Shown one piece after another: positions 33,257-41,158 of a stretch of 64,000 nucleotides of DNA. Source of the stretch: Streptomyces caatingaensis (GTDB lineage Bacteria; Actinomycetota; Actinomycetes; Streptomycetales; Streptomycetaceae); contig NZ_LFXA01000017.1 of NCBI RefSeq assembly GCF_001187435.1, positions 248,001-312,000 on the forward strand, read 5' to 3'. The notes below the pieces were generated by a model, which was not told the origin of the DNA, ran no database searches, and saw only the letters and a list, made by a program, of their open reading frames with translations. Position 1 is the stretch's first letter, and each line of letters begins with the position of its first letter. The translations under genes were made by a program, and so were the position numbers.

Positions 33257-34560
33257 AACACGAGTCCTTACTGGCCTGTTGCCTGGAGCGGCTGTCCTGG
33301 TCACCGGACCGGCTGGCCCGTGAGATCAACCGGACCTGCGGTGCCGGCACCATCAGCGTCAAGGCCCCCTACAACTGGGTGAAGGGCTCCGTGCCCCGCC
33401 GCGGACTGCCGCACGTCGTCGCCCGGATCCTCTCCGAGCGGCTCGGAGAGCCGGTGACCCCCGGCGACCTGTGGCCCGACCGCTTCCCCGGAATGGCGGC
33501 AGCAAACACCCTCGATCCGGCCGTGGGCGCCTCGGTCACCCCCTTTCCCCCGCCCTCCGCCGAGGACGCCGTCACCGCCGCCGTGGACTGGCTGGTGGGC
33601 TGCCGCCCCCCGGTCGCCGCCCGCACCTGCGGCGAGGAGGTCGGCCCCGGCATCCCCGACGCCCTCGACGTCCGCGTGGCCCAGCTGCGCCGGCTCGACG
33701 ACGACCGCGGCGGCCGCCTCGTCATGGACTGGGCCGTCCAGGAGCTGCGCTGGACCCGCCGGCTGGTCGCCGAGGGCAGCTACGACCACGAGACCGGACG
33801 GCGGCTGTACCGGGCCGGCGCCGAACTCGCCCAGCTCGCCGGCTGGACCGCCTTCGACCTCGGCATGCACGGCCACGGCAGCCGCTATCTGCTCGCCGCC
33901 CTGCGCTCGGCGCGCAACGCCGGCGACCGGGCGCTGGCCGCCTACGTCGTCTCGTCCCTCAGCTACCAGTCGATCTGGCAGGGCCAGGGCCGCCAGGCGC
34001 TGCGCCTCGCGCAGATCTCCTGCAAGGGCGCCGAGACCGAACCGGCGGGCGCCGGGCGGGCGTTACTGGCGAGCCGGCAGGCCAGGGCCTACGCGGCCGT
34101 CGGCGACGGCGAGGGCGTCGTCTCCTCGGTCGCCGAGGCGTGCGAGCTGATCCAGGCCGAGGAGACGGGCGGCAGCCCGCCCTGGAGCGAGTGGGTCACC
34201 CCCGCCGTCCTCTTCGCCGACGCCGGCCGGGCGTGGCTGGACATGGGCCGCCCCGACCGGGCCGAACAGCACCTCGTCCACGCCCTGGAGCTGTTCGGCG
34301 ACACCCAGCCGCGCAACCGGCTGCTGCACTGGACGTCGCTGGCGGAGGCGCGGCTGGGGCGCGGGGACGTCGAGGGCGCGGTCGCCGCGACGGAGGAGGC
34401 GCTGGGGCTCTACGGGCAGGTCGCCTCGGAACGGGCGCGCCTGCGCCTGACCGGGCTGCGGGACGGCTTCGCCCGCTGCGACGGACGCGACGCCCGTCGT
34501 GTCGTCCAGCACATCACCCTGCTCCTCTCGGATGCCCGCCCCCTGGCGAACTGCGGCTGA
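33253..34560 (+). CDS. HTH/TPR-type Streptomyces regulator with two TTA codons
   Basis: The 435-residue protein starts with a DNA-binding-like domain (LAREINRTCGAGTISVKAPY, then YNWVKGSVPRRGLPHVVARI and LGEPVTPGDLWPDRF). The rest is helical TPR-like repeats (RLYRAGAELAQLAGWTAFD, SRQARAYAAVGDGEGVVSSV, RPDRAEQHLVHALELFGD). This layout is common among Streptomyces developmental and antibiotic regulators. Codons 6 (33268-33270) and 271 (34063-34065) are TTA, the rare leucine codon that makes translation depend on the bldA tRNA. The GTG start is inferred from the domain edge. A TTG at 33094 is possible but unlikely. It probably controls the adjacent cluster. Confidence 0.8.
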   Translation: MKHESLLACCLERLSWSPDRLAREINRTCGAGTISVKAPYNWVKGSVPRRGLPHVVARILSERLGEPVTPGDLWPDRFPGMAAANTLDPAVGASVTPFPPPSAEDAVTAAVDWLVGCRPPVAARTCGEEVGPGIPDALDVRVAQLRRLDDDRGGRLVMDWAVQELRWTRRLVAEGSYDHETGRRLYRAGAELAQLAGWTAFDLGMHGHGSRYLLAALRSARNAGDRALAAYVVSSLSYQSIWQGQGRQALRLAQISCKGAETEPAGAGRALLASRQARAYAAVGDGEGVVSSVAEACELIQAEETGGSPPWSEWVTPAVLFADAGRAWLDMGRPDRAEQHLVHALELFGDTQPRNRLLHWTSLAEARLGRGDVEGAVAATEEALGLYGQVASERARLRLTGLRDGFARCDGRDARRVVQHITLLLSDARPLANCG

Positions 34561-34581
34561 GACGGCCGGGGTCCGGGCCCC

Positions 34582-34598
34582 CCGGGGCTCAGCCCCGG
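34582..34598. terminator. Bidirectional hairpin between convergent genes
   Basis: CCGGGGCT-C-AGCCCCGG has an 8-bp perfect stem between the regulator stop and the permease stop, and overlaps the latter. The one-base loop in the perfect pairing must open by a pair or two in RNA. Confidence 0.5.
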
Positions 34599-35596
34599 CG
34601 CGCCCGCACCCCCAGCAGCACCAGCAGATAAGGCCCCCCGACCACCCCCGTCACCACCCCCACCGGCAGCTCCACGGGGCTGAACACGTGCTGGGCGACC
34701 GCATCCGACACCAGCATCACCAACGCTCCCACCAACCCCGAAGCCCCCAACGCCGGCCCACCCCCGCGCACCAGACGCCTCCCCACCGGCCCCGCGACCA
34801 GCCCCACGAACGCCACCGGCCCCGCCGCCGCCGTCGCGATGGCCGCCAACGCCACGGCGGTGGCGAGCAGTCCCAGCCGGCACGGCTCCACCCGCACCCC
34901 GAGCCCCCGCGCCGCGTCGTCCCCCAGCGCGAGCATCCGCAACGGCCGCTCCAGCGCGAAGGCGAGGGGCAACAGGACCGCCAACGACCAGGCCAGCGGC
35001 GTCACATGGGACCAGCCGCGCCCGTTGAGACTGCCCGTCAGCCACAGCAGCACCTGCTGCGCGTCGTTCACCTTCGCCCGCGTCAGCAGATAGGAGATCA
35101 CGCTGGAGAGCAGCGCCGCCGCGCCGATGCCCACGAGGACCAGGCGCTGCCCGCTCACCCCGCCCCGCCAGGAGACGAGGTAGATCACCGCGGCGGTGAC
35201 CAGCGCCCCGACGAGCGCCCCGGCGGAGACGGCGAGGCCGCTCAGCCCGAGGAGCAGGAGGCAGGAGGCCGCCGCCGCGCTCGCCCCGGAGGTGATGCCG
35301 ATGACGTCGGGGCTGGCCAGGGGGTTGCGCATCAGGCTCTGGAAGACGGCGCCGGCCGTCCCGAACGCCAGCCCGGCGAGGAGCCCGGTGAGCACCCGGG
35401 GCAGCCGGATGTCGAGGACGAAGAGCTGGTTCTTCCACTCGGCGTGGCCGCGGAAGGCCCCGATCACCTGGCCCGGAGGGACGGCGAAGTCCCCGAGGGC
35501 CAGCCCCGCGCAGCCCGCCACCAGGACGGCCAGCGCCAGCACCACGGCCACCTTCCGGCCCCTGCGCACCTCGTGCCGCAGTCCTGCGGTGCTCAC
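34589..35596 (-). CDS. FecCD-family ferric-siderophore ABC permease
   Basis: The 335-residue membrane protein has about ten hydrophobic segments and family motifs: LDIRLPRVLTGLLAGLAFG near residue 62, then GAVFQSLMRNPLASPDVIGI and GPVAFVGLVAGPVGRRL. It forms the inner-membrane channel with the next permease. The GTG start overlaps the upstream permease stop. No ATPase gene is adjacent, so the pair must borrow one from elsewhere. Confidence 0.92.
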   Translation of the reverse strand: MSTAGLRHEVRRGRKVAVVLALAVLVAGCAGLALGDFAVPPGQVIGAFRGHAEWKNQLFVLDIRLPRVLTGLLAGLAFGTAGAVFQSLMRNPLASPDVIGITSGASAAAASCLLLLGLSGLAVSAGALVGALVTAAVIYLVSWRGGVSGQRLVLVGIGAAALLSSVISYLLTRAKVNDAQQVLLWLTGSLNGRGWSHVTPLAWSLAVLLPLAFALERPLRMLALGDDAARGLGVRVEPCRLGLLATAVALAAIATAAAGPVAFVGLVAGPVGRRLVRGGGPALGASGLVGALVMLVSDAVAQHVFSPVELPVGVVTGVVGGPYLLVLLGVRARRG

Positions 35597-36627
35597 AGCG
35601 CCCCCATGCGGCGCCGGCGGGCGAGGGCCATGAAGAAGGGGGCGCCGATCGCCGCGGTGACGATGCCCACCTGGAGTTCGCCCGGCCGGATCACCAGCCG
35701 TCCGGCGATGTCGGCCAGCAGCAGCAACGCCGGGGCGGCGAGCATGGAGTAGGGCAGCAGCCAGCGGTGGCCGGGCCCGGTCAGCAGCCGTACCGCGTGC
35801 GGGACGGTCAGGCCGACGAAGCCGATCGGCCCGGCCATGGCGGTCGCCGCCCCGCAGAGCAGGACCACCGCCACGGCGCCGGTCAGCCGTACCCGGCCGA
35901 CACGGCGGCCGAGCGCGGTGGCCAGGTCGTCGCCGAGCGCCAGCGCGTCCAGCGACCGGGCCAGGGCCAGGGCCACCAGCGCGCCGACGGCCACGAACGG
36001 CGCGGCCTGCGCGACGACGTCCTCGTCCCGCCCGGCCAGCGAACCCACCTGCCAGAAGCGGAACTGGTCGAACGTCCCGACGTCCAGCAGCAGCACGGCG
36101 TTCGTGGCCGAGGACAGCACGGCGGTCAACGCCACGCCGCCCAGGGCGAGTTTCAGGGGTGTGACCCCTGCCCCGCCCAGTGAGCTCACCGCGTACACCA
36201 CCGCCGCGGCCACGGCCGCGCCCGCCAGCGCGAACCACACGTAGCCGGACAGCGCGGTGACCCCGAAGACGTTGATCCCGAGCACCACGCCCAGCGCGGC
36301 ACCGGAGTTGACGCCCAGCAGCCCGGGGTCGGCCAGCGGATTGCGGGTCAGCCCCTGCATCACCACCCCGGCGAGCCCGAGGGCCGCGCCGGCCAGCAGG
36401 CCGACGGCGGTCCGCGGCAGCCGCAGCGAACGGACGGCCAGGTGGCGGGAGTTGTCCGGGTCGAAGTGGAACAGCGCGTCCCACACCGTACGGGCCGGCA
36501 GGGACCGGGCGCCCAGCATGACGCTGGCCACGGTCAGTACGGCCAGTACCACCAGGATCGCCACCAGGCCCAGAGCCAGGCGGCGCTTTCCGCGGGAGGG
36601 TCCGGTGGGCGGGGGACCGGACGCCAT
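35593..36627 (-). CDS. FecCD-family ferric-siderophore ABC permease
   Basis: The 344-residue protein has an extended hydrophilic N-terminus (MASGPPPTGPSRGKRR) and about ten transmembrane segments. The motifs are LRLPRTAVGLLAGAALGLAG, VVMQGLTRNPLADPGLLGVN and GPIGFVGLTVPHAVRLL. The ATG at 36627 is preferred because longer readings run over the iron-box-like site upstream. It is the first gene of a two-permease operon divergent from the binding protein and is probably iron-regulated. Confidence 0.92.
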   Translation of the reverse strand: MASGPPPTGPSRGKRRLALGLVAILVVLAVLTVASVMLGARSLPARTVWDALFHFDPDNSRHLAVRSLRLPRTAVGLLAGAALGLAGVVMQGLTRNPLADPGLLGVNSGAALGVVLGINVFGVTALSGYVWFALAGAAVAAAVVYAVSSLGGAGVTPLKLALGGVALTAVLSSATNAVLLLDVGTFDQFRFWQVGSLAGRDEDVVAQAAPFVAVGALVALALARSLDALALGDDLATALGRRVGRVRLTGAVAVVLLCGAATAMAGPIGFVGLTVPHAVRLLTGPGHRWLLPYSMLAAPALLLLADIAGRLVIRPGELQVGIVTAAIGAPFFMALARRRRMGAL

Positions 36628-36681
36628 GCCGGGCCGCTGTGACTGAATGATCTCTTCCGGGGCATGTGACACACGGTCAAC

Positions 36682-36700
36682 TATGGTTAGGCTTGCCTCA
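36682..36700. promoter_or_regulatory. Iron-box-like operator (DmdR/IdeR type)
   Basis: TATGGTTAGGCTTGCCTCA matches 14 of 19 positions of the Streptomyces DmdR consensus TTAGGTTAGGCTCACCTAA as I recall it. It sits between the divergent permease and binding-protein starts, where an iron repressor would control both. Confidence 0.65.
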
Positions 36701-36746
36701 GTTCGCAAGGGACGGCCGGGGACGGCCGGGGAGGACGGAGCCTGGA

Positions 36747-37739
36747 GTGGCGGCAGCACTGCGTGGTTGGAGCCGACGGAGACTACTGGGGGCCGCGGCC
36801 ACGGGCGCCTTCGCCGCCCTCACCGCGGGCTGCGCGGTGCCCAGGGCGCCCCGCCCCTCCGAACCGGCGCGCTGGACCTTCCGGGACGACACCGGCAAGG
36901 TCGTCACGGCCCCGCGCCGCCCCCGCCGCATCGTCGCCTACTCGACCGCCGCGGCCACGCTCTGGGACTACGGCATCCACGCCGTCGGCGTCTACGGCGC
37001 GCTCCAGACCCGCGGCGGCGGCGCCGACCCCACCGTCCTGGGGGCCGTGGACCTGGGCCGGGTCGCCGTCCTGGGCCGCACCTGGGGCCAGATCAACCTG
37101 GAGGTCTTCGGCGGCCTGTCGCCCGATCTCGTCGTGGACCCCCTCCAGTTCGGCGGCCACCACATCGACGCCAACGCCCTCGGCGTCGTCGGCGAGCTCG
37201 CCCCCGTCGCGTCCGTCGAGATCTACTCCTCCGGCATCCGCACGTCCGTCCGGCGCTCCGCCGAGCTCGCCCGGGCGCTGGGCGCGGACGGATTCGACGG
37301 CCGGCGGCGGGAGTTCGAGGCCGCGCGCGCCCGCCTCGCGAAGGTCGCCGCCGCGCGCCGCGACGTCTCCGTCCTCTTCGCCTCCGCCGACCCCGACGGC
37401 CTGCGGATCGCCCGCCGCGGCTGGCCGGTCATCGGCGACCTGGAGTCCCTCGGCGTCTCCGCCCGCGTACCGGACCGGGGCGAGAGCGTCTTCATGGAGA
37501 AGGTCTCCTGGGAGAACGCCGACCGCCGCCCCGCCGACCTGATCCTCCTGGACGTCCGCACCAGCAGCCTCCAGCGCGACCAGCTCCGCGCCAACCGCGT
37601 CTGGCGCGCCCTGCCCGCCGTCCGCGCCGGCCAGACCGGCACCTGGAACCCCGAGCCCGTCCTCAGCTACCGCGCGATGACCGGCGTTTACGACGAGCTG
37701 GCCCGCACCCTCGCGGGCGCGCGGCCACTGGCGGCCTGA
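36747..37739 (+). CDS. Siderophore-binding lipoprotein of an iron ABC transporter
   Basis: The 330-residue protein has a twin-arginine-like leader with a lipobox (RRRLLGAAATGAFAALTAGC), then a periplasmic-binding fold of the FepB/FecB class: WTFRDDTGKVVTAPRRPRRI, then YGIHAVGVYG and NLEVFGGLSPDLVVD. The GTG start is chosen because GGAG precedes it and it puts the RR motif at residue 10. It delivers ferric siderophore to the two divergent permeases and shares the iron-box region with them. Confidence 0.9.
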   Translation: MAAALRGWSRRRLLGAAATGAFAALTAGCAVPRAPRPSEPARWTFRDDTGKVVTAPRRPRRIVAYSTAAATLWDYGIHAVGVYGALQTRGGGADPTVLGAVDLGRVAVLGRTWGQINLEVFGGLSPDLVVDPLQFGGHHIDANALGVVGELAPVASVEIYSSGIRTSVRRSAELARALGADGFDGRRREFEAARARLAKVAAARRDVSVLFASADPDGLRIARRGWPVIGDLESLGVSARVPDRGESVFMEKVSWENADRRPADLILLDVRTSSLQRDQLRANRVWRALPAVRAGQTGTWNPEPVLSYRAMTGVYDELARTLAGARPLAA

Positions 37740-37756
37740 CCCGCCCCGGCACACGC

Positions 37757-37790
37757 CGAGGGGCCCCTGCCGTACGGCAGAGGCCCCTCG
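37757..37790. terminator. Strong bidirectional terminator hairpin
   Basis: CGAGGGGCC pairs with GGCCCCTCG, and an inner CTGCCG/CGGCAG stem extends it. It stands between the binding-protein gene (plus) and tRNA-Pro (minus) and can end both transcripts. Confidence 0.85.
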
Positions 37791-37797
37791 TGAACCG

Positions 37798-37871
<74 letters not shown>

Positions 37872-37955
37872 GTTCGCCCGGCCCCTCCGGTTTTCGTCCC
37901 GGTGGGGCGTGCAGAAAGAAAATATCCTGTTCCGGGCCGTGATCCAAATCCGGGG

Positions 37956-39323
37956 TCAGCGGGAGGCGCCGAAGAGCCGGCGGAGGAGCGTCGCGCGGGG
38001 TGCGGCCGGGGACTCCACGGCCTGCTCCGGCAGGGACTCCGGGGGCGGCCCGCAGGGGCCCGCGTCGCGGGCGGCGAGGGCGGTCAGGGCCCGGACGCGC
38101 AGCTTCGGGTCGGGGTCGTCGACGAGGCGGCGCAGGCAGCGGAGCCGGATCTCCGGGCGGTGGGCCACCAGCAGACGGAAGGCGGAGACGCGGACGTGCC
38201 GGGGGCGGTCTGCCGCCAGCCGCCCGTCCAGCCACTCCTCGGGGAGGAGCCGGACGGCCACGGGCTCCAGCGCGGTGGTGGCCTCGCGGACCACGGAGGG
38301 GGACGGGTCGTCCAGCAGCGGGACGAAGCGCTCCGGCTCACCGGCGCCCAGTGTCCGCAGCGCGGCGACCGTACGGGCGCGTACGGCCGGGCGCGGGTGG
38401 TCCAGCAGCGGCCACAGCAGCGCGGCGTCCGCGCGCGTCCCGCTCTCGCCCAGGCCGGCGGGGGCGCCGGGGAGGACGTCGGGGGCGGCGCAGGCGGCCC
38501 GGTACAGCGGCAGCGGGTCGACGCCGTGCTGCCGGAGCACCCACCGGGCGCAGGCGCGGACCAGCCCGGAGCGGTCGGCCAGGAAGCGGGCCGCCTCGTC
38601 GGTGTCCCCGGTCCGGCGGAGCGCGGTCACCCCGGCGGCGCGGACTCCCGGGTGCCGGGAGCCGAGCAGGGGGCGCAGCAACTCGCCGTCCTGCACCCGG
38701 GCCAGTGCCGCGTCCGCGCAGAGGTCCTGGACGACGGGGTCGCGGTCGGTCGCGGCGATGCGCGCGAGGCGGGCGGGGGAGAGGTGGTCCCGCTCGATGG
38801 CGACCCGGTGGCCGAACCGGCGCGCGCCCCGGTCCGGGCCCGCCAGCAGCGCGTCGATCAGCTCGGGGGAGCGGACGGTCTCGGCGAGCAGGTCGCGGGC
38901 GTGGCCGCCGTGCTTGCGGCCCGCCGCGCGCAGGGCCACGGCCGCACCGAGCGCCACGCCTTCCGGCGCGGCCGCCGGCAGCGCCTCGGCCAGCACCGTG
39001 CGCGCCTGCTCGCGCACCGGCCTGGCCCAGTCGGCGCAGCGCAGGACGACGATCGGCAGGAGGGCGGCGGCGCCGGGGTGCCGGAGGGCGGTCTCGCGGA
39101 CGTACCCGCTGGAGTGGCAGAGCGTGATCGCGAACGCCGCGTCGCCGGGCGCCGCTTCGCCCCGGTGCAGCCAGGCCGTGGGCAGTTCCTCCCCCATCAG
39201 GTGCGTCCGCACGCCGCAGTCGAGGGCGACCCACGCCGTCGGATCGGTGGTGTCGAACGGGAGGGCGGCTCCCGATCGAGCGGCGTTCAGGGTGGCACGG
39301 GCCAGGTGGTGCTCGCGGCGCAT
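37956..39323 (-). CDS. HEAT-repeat protein
   Basis: The 455-residue protein consists of helical HEAT-like repeats of about 30 residues, for example HPGVRAAGVTALRRTGDTDE, RPAVRARTVAALRTLGAGEP, SPSVVREATTALEPVAV and DPKLRVRALTALAARDAG. It has no signal or membrane segment and no catalytic motif. HEAT solenoids bind proteins or nucleic acids, and a DNA-glycosylase (AlkD-like) role cannot be excluded. The ATG at 39323 has only weak ribosome-site support. The frame stays open upstream into a Uma2 remnant, but no start codon lies there. Confidence 0.8.
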   Translation of the reverse strand: MRREHHLARATLNAARSGAALPFDTTDPTAWVALDCGVRTHLMGEELPTAWLHRGEAAPGDAAFAITLCHSSGYVRETALRHPGAAALLPIVVLRCADWARPVREQARTVLAEALPAAAPEGVALGAAVALRAAGRKHGGHARDLLAETVRSPELIDALLAGPDRGARRFGHRVAIERDHLSPARLARIAATDRDPVVQDLCADAALARVQDGELLRPLLGSRHPGVRAAGVTALRRTGDTDEAARFLADRSGLVRACARWVLRQHGVDPLPLYRAACAAPDVLPGAPAGLGESGTRADAALLWPLLDHPRPAVRARTVAALRTLGAGEPERFVPLLDDPSPSVVREATTALEPVAVRLLPEEWLDGRLAADRPRHVRVSAFRLLVAHRPEIRLRCLRRLVDDPDPKLRVRALTALAARDAGPCGPPPESLPEQAVESPAAPRATLLRRLFGASR

Positions 39324-39408
39324 GAGGGTGTATGCCCGTTTCGGTCGGTTCGATCGTGTGTGGGGCGATCGTAGGGCCGGGGCGGGCGGGGAATCGAACG
39401 GGTTTTGA

Positions 39409-39762
39409 TCAGCCCTTGCGCTGGAAGCTGTCGGTCGGCATGCCGACTTGCTGCCGTCGGCCGGGCAGAGGGTGACCGTCTCGCCGTACGTGTACTCGGC
39501 CCGTGTTGCGCAGGAGTCGCCCTTCGGCCGCGTGAGCAGGGTGAACTGGCCGCGGAACGGATCGATGATCAGGAAGAGGGGAACGCCGACGTGCGATGCC
39601 GGAGGTTTCTGCGGCGTTCTGGACGCGGCGGATGGTCCACGTGTGGACGGTGCTCCGCGGTGTCACGACGATCTGGTCCCCCACCACTTCGATCTTGAAG
39701 CCCTCGAACCCCGTGAACGCGCGTTCCGCGGCCTGCCGCGCGAAGTCGTCCTGCACGGTCAT
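39409..39762 (-). pseudogene. Uma2-family nuclease remnant
   Basis: From the ATG at 39762 the frame reads like the front of a Uma2 protein: FARQAAERAFTGFEGFKIEV, then VGDQIVVTPRSTVHTWTIRR. After AAETSGI the family sequence continues only in another frame (VPLFLIIDPFRGQFTLLTRP, then EYTYGETVTL). The middle of the domain, where the PD-(D/E)XK acidic residues lie, is missing. The piece is therefore an internal deletion with a frameshift. Intact Uma2 proteins are about 190 residues. Confidence 0.75.
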
Positions 39763-39853
39763 GTCGAAAACCTCCCCTGTCGGGCACCGGATGCTCGCGT
39801 CGTAGAGCGCCCCGCCGACATCCACTCCCGACGCGATTCACTCTCCCGAGTCA

Positions 39854-39882
39854 TTGACGAATCATGCGGCGCACTGCATAGT
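39854..39882 (+). promoter_or_regulatory. Candidate argG promoter with ArgR-like half sites
   Basis: TTGACG, 17 bases, then CATAGT fits a housekeeping promoter about 40 bases before argG. TGCAT-type half sites nearby (CTGCATAGTTAT and GCATGCAATGCA, 39874-39906) could bind ArgR. Confidence 0.5.
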
Positions 39883-39922
39883 TATACCCATCACCGCATG
39901 CAATGCACGTAAGGAGAACCCC

Positions 39923-41116
39923 GTGACCGAGCGCGTCGTACTCGCCTACTCGGGCGGCCTGGACACCTCCGTCGCCATCGGCTGGATCGCCGAGGAGACG
40001 GGCGCCGAGGTCATCGCCGTCGCCGTGGACGTCGGCCAGGGCGGCGAGGACCTGGACGTCATCCGCAAGCGCGCGCTCGCCTGCGGTGCGGTGGAGGCGG
40101 AGGTCGCCGACGCCAAGGACGAGTTCGCCGAGGAGTACTGCCTCCCGGCGATCAAGGCCAACGCCCTGTACATGGACCGGTACCCGCTGGTCTCGGCCCT
40201 CTCCCGGCCGGTCATCGTCAAGCACCTCGCCGCCGCCGCGCGCAAGCACGGCGCGACCACCGTGGCGCACGGCTGCACCGGCAAGGGCAACGACCAGGTG
40301 CGGTTCGAGGCGGGGATCGCCTCGCTCGCGCCGGAGCTCAAGTGCATCGCCCCCGTGCGGGACTACGCGATGACGCGGGACAAGGCCATCGCCTTCTGCG
40401 AGGCGAAGGGCCTGCCGATCGCCACCACCAAGAAGTCGCCGTACTCGATCGACCAGAACGTCTTCGGCCGCGCCGTCGAGACCGGCTTCCTGGAGGACAT
40501 CTGGAACGCCCCGATCGAGGACGTCTACGACTACACGGCCGACCCGGCCACCCCCCGCGACCCCGACGAGGTGGTCGTCACCTTCGAGAAGGGCGTCCCC
40601 GTCGCGATCGACGGCCGGGCCGTCACCGTCCTCCAGGCGATCCAGCAGCTCAACGAGCGGGCCGGTGCCCAGGGCGTGGGCCGGATCGACATGGTCGAGG
40701 ACCGGCTGGTGGGCATCAAGTCCCGCGAGGTGTACGAGGCGCCGGGCGCCATCGCGCTGATCACCGCCCACCAGGAGCTGGAGAACGTCACCGTCGAGCG
40801 CGAACTCGCGCGCTACAAGCGGCAGGTGGAGCAGCGCTGGGGCGAACTCGTCTACGACGGCCTGTGGTTCTCCCCGCTCAAGCGGGCGCTGGACGGCTTC
40901 GTCGCCGAGGCCAACGAGCACGTCAGCGGCGACATCCGCATGACCCTGCACGGTGGCCGGGCCGTCGTCACCGGCCGGAAGTCCGCCAGTTCGCTCTACG
41001 ACTTCAACCTCGCCACCTATGACACGGGTGACTCGTTCGACCAGTCGGCGGCGAAGGGCTTCATCGACATCTTCAGCCTGTCGTCGAAGATCGCCGCCAA
41101 GCGGGACCTGGCCTGA
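39923..41116 (+). CDS. argG: Argininosuccinate synthase
   Basis: The 397-residue protein has the ATP-pyrophosphatase loop VVLAYSGGLDTSVAIGWI, then TTVAHGCTGKGNDQVRFE and SPYSIDQNVFGRAVE. It joins citrulline and aspartate with ATP in arginine synthesis. The GTG start follows AAGGAG. An in-frame ATG at 39854 would add residues coded by the promoter. argH follows 42 bases later. Confidence 0.97.
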   Translation: MTERVVLAYSGGLDTSVAIGWIAEETGAEVIAVAVDVGQGGEDLDVIRKRALACGAVEAEVADAKDEFAEEYCLPAIKANALYMDRYPLVSALSRPVIVKHLAAAARKHGATTVAHGCTGKGNDQVRFEAGIASLAPELKCIAPVRDYAMTRDKAIAFCEAKGLPIATTKKSPYSIDQNVFGRAVETGFLEDIWNAPIEDVYDYTADPATPRDPDEVVVTFEKGVPVAIDGRAVTVLQAIQQLNERAGAQGVGRIDMVEDRLVGIKSREVYEAPGAIALITAHQELENVTVERELARYKRQVEQRWGELVYDGLWFSPLKRALDGFVAEANEHVSGDIRMTLHGGRAVVTGRKSASSLYDFNLATYDTGDSFDQSAAKGFIDIFSLSSKIAAKRDLA

Positions 41117-41158
41117 CGGATCGCCCGTAGCGGCACCCCACCCACAAGGAGCACGCAA

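Noticed and set aside
34589..37739. Iron transporter as an integral part of the biosynthetic cluster
   Set aside because: It is separated by a convergent regulator and terminator and has its own iron-box-like site. Membership is possible but not supported by the sequence.
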